Assembly: GCA_003615045.1 (NCBI GenBank)
Contig: ML014149.1
Coordinates: 62,001 to 126,000 of the forward strand
Direction: 5' to 3'
Source of the DNA: Caulochytrium protostelioides
Lineage: Eukaryota; Chytridiomycota; Caulochytriomycetes; Caulochytriales; Caulochytriaceae
Length of the DNA: 64,000 nt
The position numbers were made by a program, and so were the translations under genes. The notes beneath the pieces are model-generated. The model was not told where the DNA came from and made no database searches. It saw nothing but the letters and a program-made list of their open reading frames with translations. Positions within the stretch are counted from its first letter, which is position 1; each line of letters begins with the position of its first letter. Shown one piece after another: positions 10,684 through 18,817 of this stretch.

Positions 10684-11061
10684 CGTGGAGGGCGAAAGCA
10701 GAGCACACGCGTCGGCGTAGGTCCGTCGAGAGCAGGCCGTGCGGGCAGGACGAGGGATCCGGACGGGGCAGAGGTCACAGCACACGGGCGGAGTTGGGCG
10801 GCGCCTCGTCGTCGCTGACCCGGTCTCGCCTCGACCGGCTCTCCACGTGGCCCACGGGCACGAGCGTCCGCGCCGGCTCCCCGTGAGCAGCCGTCGGCAC
10901 GCGCCGGCGAGGCTGCTTTGGTCTTGACGCGGGCCTCGCGGACTGAGCGGGCGCCTCTCCCGATGGAGCAGGGATCGGCGCGGCCCACGCGCGGGCCTCC
11001 GCACCCCCGATACCGTGGGCTCGCCGTCATCGCACCATTCCCAGCGCCGGACGGCAAGAAC

Positions 11062-11094
<33 letters not shown>

Positions 11095-11449
11095 TCCACG
11101 GACACCCGAGACGAAACAGAAGGAAGCGAAGGCCTGCGGCGCGTCCCTATCCTTCCTTCGCCGCTGCCGTGGCGCAGCAGGCGCGGTGGCTGGGACCGCG
11201 GAGACCCCTTCCGCCCGTCGCGCCACGCCGACCCGCACGCGCGCTTCACGCAACCGAGGATACCAACCCACATCCCGACCAATCAACACGGAGGTCACTC
11301 TATTCACCGTCAAGAGAGATCACGGCCTGCATGGACGGCGCCCGGCTTGCGTCGTGGAAGGACGAGGAGAGCCGGGAGCCCGCAGGAGAAGGGCCAGAGA
11401 CCCGGGGCGCGCCAACGCGCAGCAGGGATGACTACAGACGCTCGAGCTC
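10684..11449. other. Intergenic region between uS19m and BDP1
   Basis: Contains the 5' region of uS19m and the 3' side of BDP1, with a (GGC)n run at 11063-11095. No additional gene recognised. Confidence 0.5.
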
Positions 11450-14400
11450 CTACATGCCGTCGTCGTCATAGTCTTCCTCGTAGACATCGACCAGCGCTTC
11501 GTAGTCGTCGTCGGCTTCGAGGTCGTGCTGAGGGTCCAAGCCGTCGGCGTCGGCATCGTCGGCGGCATCGCCGTCGGTCACCATGGGTTCGGCATCGCCG
11601 TCCACGATCTGGAAGCCCGACGTCTCGTCGACGGCGTCCTCGACGACCGCGGGGCGCGCGACGGCGACGGCCGCCGAGACGATCGGCGTCGGCGTCGTGA
11701 GGGTCGCCGCGGGCGTCCGCGGCGCCGTCAGCGGCGCGGCGGTCGGCAGCACCCGCAGGACGGGCGTCGTGGCGGCGGGCGAGGCCGGCTGCGCCGAGAC
11801 CGGCGTCATGAGCGCCGAGCCTGGCACGGGCACAGAAGCCGTGGCGACGACAATGCGCGGCAGCATCGTCGGCGCCGGCGCCGGCGCGAGGCTCGGGCTG
11901 CCCGCGGCCTCCTCGGCTTCGGCTTCGGCTTCGGCCTCGGCCGGCACGCTGGCACCGGTATCAGCACGGGCGGCGGCATCGGCATCGGTCGTGGACGCCG
12001 GCGGGGCAGGGGCGGGTACGGGGCCGCCGGTCGGGCGCTTGCGCCGCGGGACGATGCGCGGACCAATGCGCGGCCGCTTCGCCCCCGGCGCGGGGCTCTC
12101 GGCGGCCGATGCGGCGGCCGATGCGGCGGTGGCGGCGGCAGCAGCAGCGGCGGCTTCGGCAGCGCCGCGCTTGAGCGAGGACGGGTCGAGCAGCGAGGCC
12201 GACGGCGCCGCAGACGGCCGCTGCGACGGCTGGGCCGCTGACGCGCCGCCCATGCGCTGCTGGGCGGCTTCGAGACGCATGCGCCGCGCGTCTGGATCGA
12301 CATCGAAGCCTTGCGGAGCGCCGAACGCCGACGCGAGCGCCGGATTCGCATGCGCGGCGCCGTCCACGCCGGTCGACCACGAGCGGCCGTGCAGCTGCTG
12401 CTGCATCTGGGAGGCGGAGCGCTTCACGTGGTCGCCAAGGTCGCCGTCGGTCTTGGGATCGGCGCCGTCGGCGTGCGGATCGTGGTTCGGATCGGACGCC
12501 ATCATATCCTTCTTGATGTCGTTGAGCCGCTCGAGTTTCGTCTTGCGCGACAAGGCGATGCCTTCTTCTTCCTCGCGCTTGCGCATCAGCTCCGCTTCGT
12601 GGCGCTCGGTCATTTCTTGCTTGAGCTGCGCGCTCGGCGCGCGACGATACTTGAGCGCCTGGGTGATGCGCACCGCGTTGAGGCGCTCCTCGTAGGCGAA
12701 CTTGCGCTTGATGTGCTGCCGCGTCTTGTCAGGGAACATGGTCGCGATGAGCATAAAGTCGGTGCCAAAGAAGGTCAGTGCCATGTAGAACCGCGCGGTC
12801 TCCTCGTGCGTCCATCGCGCCACGTTCCGCGGCTTGCCGTACGACGCCGATGTAAAGTAGCGGTTTGCGCCTTCGTCGACCAGCTGCATCTGGGACTCGT
12901 CGCCGCCCTTCTGCTCGAACTGCAGCGTCGCCGGGTCCAGCTGGATTTCGCCATTCACAATGCGCACCCGCAGACCCAGCTCCTCACTGTCTTCCCCGTC
13001 AGCGGGTGGCGGCGGCGGCGGCGGGGCCGTCTCCTCGCGTCCAACGGGATCAGCATCCGCGTTCGTGCCCGCCGGGGCGGTGGCCGCCGCACTCGATGCC
13101 GAAGCCGCCGCCGCGGATGCTGCCGCCGCGGATGCCGCCGCTGCGGAAGCCGTGGCGGCGGCGGTGGCGGGATCGACTTCGGCCGCCGCGTCCGCCATTT
13201 GGTTCAGGTATGCCTCAGAGGTCAGCTGCTCGAGGTCCATGCCGTCGCGCGCGGCGTCCTCGACGGCGCGGCGCGCCTTGACGCGGATGGCGGGCAGCAG
13301 AGCCTTATCGCACCCGCGCGCCTTGGCCTTCAGACCGGCCAGCGACCCCGCGCGTCGCGCCGCGGCGTCGATGCGCTTGCGGCGGTCGGCCTCGGCCTGC
13401 TTCGCCTTTTCGTACCGCGAGAGCTTGCCGCGCTCAAAGCGCGAGTCGATAAGGTCGGCGAGCACCATCTCCTCGATGGGGACGCTCTCGTCGATCGCGC
13501 GCCGCGCCGAACGCTCATACTGCGGCTTGGTCAAGTCGACGGGCTTCGCGCGCGCAAGCTTGAGCAGCCGGCGCGCCACGACGCGCTGCGCCTTGCGGCG
13601 GCGCATGCGTAGTTCCCGGTGCGCCGCGCGCAGCTCGCGGATCTCGTCGGCCGACATCGCGTCGTCCATGTAAGGAACGCGGACGACCACCGGGCCTGCG
13701 CTCGCGTCCTCGAGCTCATCGGCCTGCGACGCGTCGGTCCCAGCATCAGCATAGGCATCAGCATCGGCCGGCGCTGGCTTGGACCGCCGTCGGCCTTTCT
13801 GCAGGTGGCCGCGCGAACGACTGCGGTCCTCGTGGGACGCCGACTCCGACGCGGCGTCGACGTCGTCGTCTTCGGCCGGCAGCACGTACCGCGGGGCCTT
13901 CGCACGCGTCGCTCGCCGTCCCGAGACGATCGGCGGCTCAGACGCCGACGGCGGGGCGCCCGGGTCCGGCTTGATGATCGGCATGGCCATCTGCCGGCGG
14001 CGCCCGGAAGCGCCATCGTCGTCGCCATCCTCGCTGCCGCTGCCGCTGCGGTCGCTGCCGCTGCGGTCGCTGCCGCTGCGGTCGCGACGCCCTTCGTCGG
14101 GTGGTTCGGCGGCCGCCGCCGCGGCCTGCGCGGCCTCGGGCATGGTGCCGCCCTCCGTCTCAAAGCCAAACATGGCGTCAATGGCCGCCAAGGCCTCAGC
14201 CTTCCGCGTCGGCGAGGCAGGCGCGGCGTCCGTCTCCGCATCCAACGGTGCTGCTGCTGCTGGCACCGTCGTCGTCGAGACCGCGGCATCGTCCGTCGCA
14301 GCGTCCTCGTCATGGTCATCGTCCAGCTCGTCCTGCTCCAGGCTGGCATCGCTGGCGTCAGGATCGCTCATCGCGTCGTCATCGCGGCGTCGGTCAAGCA

Positions 14401-15826
14401 GCGCCACAATTGGCTTGCCCTGCGGCACCGGCTTCGTGGTGGCCGTGGTCGATGTCGATGCCGATGTCGATGCCAGCTGTGCCTCGCGCTTCGTGAGGGC
14501 ATTGACCTTCTTCTTGCTGCCCCGCGAGCGCTCGCGTCGGCGTCGATCCCGCTCGTCTCGCTGCTCCTGCTTCACATGTGGATGCAGCAGCGCGTACAGC
14601 GACTCGTAGAACTCGGCGTCCGTGAGCGGCGGCGGGCCGCGGTACTTGTGCACGCGGACCGAAGGCTTGAAGGTGACGCGGCGTGCCGACGTCGGGAGCA
14701 GCGGCGCGATGGCGAGCGCGGGCTGCGAGAGGTGCGACACGGCCAGCGGATTCGCGGGCGCCACGGGCTCCGCCGGCAGGTGGGCAGCGGCGATGGCGGC
14801 ACCGTCGAGCACGTCCGACACCACGCTGTGGCCGTCCGAGACCCGGCCCGTCGCGGGGATCGCCGCAGAGAGGGTGGATTCGGTCGCCGTCAGCAGTGCC
14901 GCCACGAGGTTGGGCATGGAGCTGGTGCCGGGCAGCTGCGACGGCGCGAGCATGTCCAGGTCCGGGGCTTGCGGCGGCGCAGCACCATCAGCGGCCACGG
15001 CCGCGGGATGTGCGGTGGCCGGTGCTTCCGATGGCGGCGCGGTGGCCGCGGTCGAGATGGGCACGGCGACGGGCGCTGCAGCCACGAGCGCTCCCGATCC
15101 TGAAAGCGCTGCCGCCTCGTGGGTATTCGACGCGGCCGTCGACGCCGCGTCGACCAGCGGCACCGAAGTCGACGCGGCCGGGACGGCGGGGCCCTCGCTC
15201 TGGCTGGGAGGGGCAAGCGAGACGGTCGGAGCGCCGAGGGGTGCGGCGCGGGCCGGCGCAGACAGCGCGGCAGTCGTGATGGATACGGCAATCGAAGCCG
15301 GCGCCGCGGGCTCCGCCACGGGCACCGGCGCCGGTGCCGCATCGGCAACGGTGACGCCGGAGGCTGCGGGCGTCGAGGTCGCCAATGCCAGGGCGGTCGC
15401 GGGGGCAGGTATGGATGCAGGTGCCAGTGCCAGTGCCGCTGCGGCCGAGACCCAAGATGCCGGCCCCGATTCGGTGTGTGGCGACGCAGCGGCCTCGGCG
15501 GTCGTATGTCGCGCTATCGGCGTCGCGGCCGCGGCCATGGAGGTGGGTGGGACAGGCGGCCGGCTGTCGCCGGCGAGGGCGGCCGGCGCGGTCCCTGGTG
15601 CCGGCGGCGGGAGCGTCACGGGCGCGCCAGCGATGCCCGGGACGGCAGAGATCGCTGTCTCGGCGGCGAGGGCCGCCGCGGGCGGCGCGAGGCCCGGCGC
15701 GGCATGGGCGGCGCCGGTGCTCGGGGCGGCAGGCGGGCGGGATTTGCGGGCGCGGCCGCCGGGCTTGATCTTGGGCGCGAACTTGGTGCTGCCCTTCTTG
15801 ACGCTGAGGGAGATGAATTCGGACAT
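11450..15826 (-). CDS. BDP1: TFIIIB subunit B'' (Bdp1)
   Basis: RNA polymerase III initiation factor that joins Brf1 and TBP on tRNA and 5S promoters. 1458 residues from the ATG at 15826, chosen because the frame then begins MSEFISLSVKKGSTKFAPK, the basic FAPK-type start of the family. The SANT/Myb domain lies near residues 995-1065 (WTHEETARFYMALTFFGTDF, then ATMFPDKTRQHIKRKF), preceded by the extended YFTSASYGKPR stretch, and followed by a KRAPS-type helix region. The rest is low complexity: Ala/Pro/Ser-rich N-terminal half, SGSDRSGSDRSG repeats near 590, poly-Ala, and an acidic C-terminus. Yeast Bdp1 is only about 594 residues, so this is strongly expanded. Single exon. Confidence 0.93.
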   Translation of the reverse strand: MSEFISLSVKKGSTKFAPKIKPGGRARKSRPPAAPSTGAAHAAPGLAPPAAALAAETAISAVPGIAGAPVTLPPPAPGTAPAALAGDSRPPVPPTSMAAAATPIARHTTAEAAASPHTESGPASWVSAAAALALAPASIPAPATALALATSTPAASGVTVADAAPAPVPVAEPAAPASIAVSITTAALSAPARAAPLGAPTVSLAPPSQSEGPAVPAASTSVPLVDAASTAASNTHEAAALSGSGALVAAAPVAVPISTAATAPPSEAPATAHPAAVAADGAAPPQAPDLDMLAPSQLPGTSSMPNLVAALLTATESTLSAAIPATGRVSDGHSVVSDVLDGAAIAAAHLPAEPVAPANPLAVSHLSQPALAIAPLLPTSARRVTFKPSVRVHKYRGPPPLTDAEFYESLYALLHPHVKQEQRDERDRRRRERSRGSKKKVNALTKREAQLASTSASTSTTATTKPVPQGKPIVALLDRRRDDDAMSDPDASDASLEQDELDDDHDEDAATDDAAVSTTTVPAAAAPLDAETDAAPASPTRKAEALAAIDAMFGFETEGGTMPEAAQAAAAAAEPPDEGRRDRSGSDRSGSDRSGSGSEDGDDDGASGRRRQMAMPIIKPDPGAPPSASEPPIVSGRRATRAKAPRYVLPAEDDDVDAASESASHEDRSRSRGHLQKGRRRSKPAPADADAYADAGTDASQADELEDASAGPVVVRVPYMDDAMSADEIRELRAAHRELRMRRRKAQRVVARRLLKLARAKPVDLTKPQYERSARRAIDESVPIEEMVLADLIDSRFERGKLSRYEKAKQAEADRRKRIDAAARRAGSLAGLKAKARGCDKALLPAIRVKARRAVEDAARDGMDLEQLTSEAYLNQMADAAAEVDPATAAATASAAAASAAAASAAAASASSAAATAPAGTNADADPVGREETAPPPPPPPADGEDSEELGLRVRIVNGEIQLDPATLQFEQKGGDESQMQLVDEGANRYFTSASYGKPRNVARWTHEETARFYMALTFFGTDFMLIATMFPDKTRQHIKRKFAYEERLNAVRITQALKYRRAPSAQLKQEMTERHEAELMRKREEEEGIALSRKTKLERLNDIKKDMMASDPNHDPHADGADPKTDGDLGDHVKRSASQMQQQLHGRSWSTGVDGAAHANPALASAFGAPQGFDVDPDARRMRLEAAQQRMGGASAAQPSQRPSAAPSASLLDPSSLKRGAAEAAAAAAAATAASAAASAAESPAPGAKRPRIGPRIVPRRKRPTGGPVPAPAPPASTTDADAAARADTGASVPAEAEAEAEAEEAAGSPSLAPAPAPTMLPRIVVATASVPVPGSALMTPVSAQPASPAATTPVLRVLPTAAPLTAPRTPAATLTTPTPIVSAAVAVARPAVVEDAVDETSGFQIVDGDAEPMVTDGDAADDADADGLDPQHDLEADDDYEALVDVYEEDYDDDGM

Positions 15827-16498
15827 GGCGGCGGCGGCGGCGTGCCCGCGGCACGACAGGTGGAAAGCGGGGACGGCGGGCGGCAGCCGATGATACGGCA
15901 ATCAGTCGTGTTGATCGCGGAGGCGGTGGCCGGCGGCGCCAGCGCCAGCGGCGATAGCGACGGCGGTGGCGACGGCGGTGGCGGGGTCCACAGTGGGTCG
16001 GGCAGACGGCGATGAGCGCCGACGCCAGACCCCGAGGCGAGCACGCACGACGGCAATGAGGTGGAGAGAAGCGATCGCTTCTGGGTGCGGACGTCGAAGA
16101 AGCAGAAGGGGGTGGCGGCCACGCAAGCACGCAAGCACCCAGGAGGCGCGATGGCGAGTATCCCGACAAACCAGCGCTGCTCAACCAGACAAGCGTGGTC
16201 GGTACGGGGACGCTCAACGTGGTCGAGCAGCAATGCAACACGGCGGCGTCATGAGCAAGTATCCTCGGCAGTGAGACGAGGCGTGGCGACGAGGTGAGAG
16301 GCGAGTGTCGGTGATGTTGGGGAGCGTCGGAGAAGGGGGGTTGCGCCATATAGGCCCAAGGTGGCGTTCGCGGACGGGTGGAGCTGGTGCTTGGCCCCCG
16401 CGCCGGACATAAAATGGCGAGTCTGCCCGAGTGGTGGATGGCGGGGTCCGCCCCTTGCGCAAGGCGACAACAAACGGATCGCGTCGATTAAAGCTGCC

Positions 16499-16537
16499 AG
16501 GGAATCAGGGAATCAGGGGATCAGAGGATCAGGAGAT
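16499..16537. repeat. Imperfect (AATCAGGG)n array
   Basis: About five imperfect 8-nt units, for example aatcagggaatcagggg, followed by gatcag variants. It lies just beyond the 3' end of the Fanzor-like relic on the opposite strand. Confidence 0.8.
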
Positions 16538-16614
16538 GCAATCACGAGATGAGAGGTATCCATGATACCACAGGTACACTCACTAGGATGTCTTGAAGCG
16601 CTGTCGGGTAAAAA

Positions 16615-16935
16615 TCATGTTCCACACTGTGCGAGGGTGGCCCCCATGAGATCGCGGTTCACAAACTTGCCGGTGGTAGCATCACATCCCAGCAACCCTC
16701 GGACCACGATCCCCTTGCCTTGCGCCGACGTTGCCCTGGTTTCAGGGACCACATGCGTCTGGGCATACATCCGGATCGTGCGGGCTCGGTTGACCGGCGT
16801 CGGCTCGGTCAGGTGGGTGCCAGTCCTGGATGCGCGAGAGATCGGTATGACCGCCGTGTCCCGGAGTTTCCCTGTTGTCAGGACCTGATGCGTCTCGGCA
16901 TGCACCTGGGCCGTCGGGAACTCATCGACCCGGTA
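16615..16935 (-). mobile_element. Fanzor/TnpB-like relic, copy 1 (degenerate)
   Basis: Minus-strand translation reads YRVDEFPTAQVHAETHQVL near its start, then MYAQTHVVPETRATS, and ends VVRGLLGCDATTGKFVNRDL before homology stops. VDEF..T matches the DEYRT step and FVNRDL the NRDxNAAxNI step of TnpB/Fanzor RuvC ends. The 18-mer CCAGGGCAACGTCGGCGC is shared exactly with copies 3 and 4, so relatedness is visible at DNA level. Relative to copy 2 a one-base change puts the segment after VDEF out of register. No flanking N-terminal part is recognisable, so this is a decayed fragment. Assignment to Fanzor is inferred from motifs only. Confidence 0.6.
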
Positions 16936-17577
16936 TGAATCACTTAGCCCCAAGCTCCTCTCGCGCCCTCTCACCTCGCTTTGCGCGTGGCGGCAGGACG
17001 CCTTGGCGACGGTGGTGGCGACCGCAGCGGCGATGGCGACGGTGGCGGCGGTCGCCAGAGGAAAGGGTGGAAGGGACCGAGCAGCCGGCGGCACCCGCCG
17101 CCCCTGGCGTAGCGTGGCGGCCGCCGGCAGCGACGGCAGCGATGGCAGCGATGGCTCGCTGACCCGCGCGCCGTGCACGCGGCAGATCGTCGTCATCCCC
17201 GGAGACGCCGATACGCGGGACCCCGCACACGAGCGCGCTGGCCCGTCTGGCGCTGGCCCGTCTGGCGGCCGCCTGTGGCGCGTGGGACGCCGCGATCTGG
17301 CCACGTGCGCGGCGGCGCGCTCGAGAGCACCACGTAGAGTACGTATGCGTCGCATCCCTTCCATCCTGCTGGTCCTGGCCTTGATCCTGCTCCTTGCACC
17401 TTGCGCGGTTCTGACCCCGGTGTCGCAGCGCCTTTCCGCATCGCCCGCGATACTTTCTGCCACCGCCGTCTCGTCGCGCCAGTCTTCCCTACGACTTCGC
17501 TACCAACAAAAACCGATCGCGGTCGCCTGATCATCCACTGCCGCGCCCGATCGTCGCCTCCTCGAGCCATCGCCACG

Positions 17578-18702
17578 ATGATTCTGCTGGAGACCAGTAA
17601 CAAGATCTTGGAGGAAACCTTGCGGGAACGCTTCAACAGGTAAACGCGCGAGCGCCTCGAGGCGATGGGCGACGCGACCGACGCCCAATACGGCGATCCC
17701 GCGTCCCGGCGACCCTTTTCGTTCTGCTGCCAACCTGTGAACCATACGTGATGAATGTCTTTCTCTTCAGAATACTCACCGTCTCTGGTGGTGACACTTA
17801 TATGCCCGATTCCTCGTCGCTCTCGCCCTCTCCGAGTGATTTGATTCTCTAGCGGCCCGGAGCACCTCCTCATCAAGCTCGCTGACTTTGATGGCGTCAC
17901 GTATCAAATCGCGACGCCCGAGAGCAAGACGCAGCTCGTGATTTCGATGGCGATGGGCTGCTATGATGAGTGCCAGCGGTACGGCGCCGACGCGATCTTG
18001 CAGCGCGAGTATGGTTCGCTGCTCGTGTCGACGCCCGAACCCGGGTTCGCGGTCACGCTCAAGATCGATCTCGAGCAGCTGCCGGCCACCCCGGAGGCCA
18101 AGGAACAGCTGGTGCAGCAGGTCGCGCACCTCAAACGCAACGCCCTCGCGGCGCCGTTCGAGTCGGCGTTTGTGGCGCAGTGCGAGGGCCGCACCACCGA
18201 CCTCATGGCCGTCCACTACCGCGACGCCGAGGCCATCTACTGCCAGGCCCAGGCGGACCGCGTCACGGTCATCTTCTCGACGGTGTTCAAAGAGGAGACC
18301 GACCGCATCTTTGGCAAAGTCTTTCTGCAGGAGTTTGTGGATGCGCGGCGCCAGCCCGCGATCCAGAACGCGCCGCAGGTGCTGTACTCGGCCCGCGAGC
18401 CGCCGCTCGAGATCCGCGGGCAGCCGGGGCTCGTGGACGACGAGAACGTCGGCTACGTCACGTTCGTGCTGTTCCCGCGCCACTACGCGACGCCGCAAGC
18501 CCGCAACGAGGCGATCGGCCGGTTGCAGCTCTTCCGCGACTATCTGCACTACCACATCAAGGCCAGCAAGGCCTACATGCACTCGCGTATGCGCGCCCGC
18601 GTGGACCAGTCCCTCAAGGTCCTCAACCGCGCCAAGCCCGAGCAGCCGGGCGCCAACAAGGAAAAGAAAACCGCCAGCGGCAAGACCTTCCGCCGCATGT
18701 GA
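17578..18702 (+). CDS. ARPC2: Arp2/3 complex subunit 2 (p34-Arc)
   Basis: Structural core subunit of the Arp2/3 complex that anchors branches to the mother actin filament. Two exons: 17578-17639 and 17853-18702, with a 213-nt intron (donor gtaaac, acceptor ctctag). Spliced length is 303 residues, the family norm is about 300. It starts MILLETSNKILEETL, the canonical first 15 residues; the junction restores ADFDGVTYQI. Further signatures are VHYRDAEAIYCQ, DRVTVIFSTVF, KVFLQEFVDARR, REPPLEI, GYVTFVLFPRHY, FRDYLHYHIKASKAYMHSRM and the C-terminal LKVLNRAKP. It converges on CPR with 115 nt between stop codons. Confidence 0.97.
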
Positions 18703-18817
18703 CGGGTGTTAACACAGCTCGGGATGCTATTTTTATACGTAATGATATCTTAAAAAAAGATCTCGCTGACCTTAGCCACGGGTGGAGATCGAGCTTGCAT
18801 CGATGCCAGAGGCAACA

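Larger units (their letters stand above)
15827..17577. other. Intergenic region between divergent BDP1 and ARPC2
   Basis: Holds the 5' regions of BDP1 and ARPC2, an imperfect octamer array (16499-16537), a CCATGATACCAC motif at 16560-16571 and a Fanzor-like relic (16615-16935). A GGC/GAC-rich stretch covers about 17000-17160. No intact gene recognised. Confidence 0.5.

Noticed and set aside
13619-15893. Plus-strand frames of 494 and 423 codons
   Set aside because: Antisense of the low-complexity N-terminal half of BDP1.
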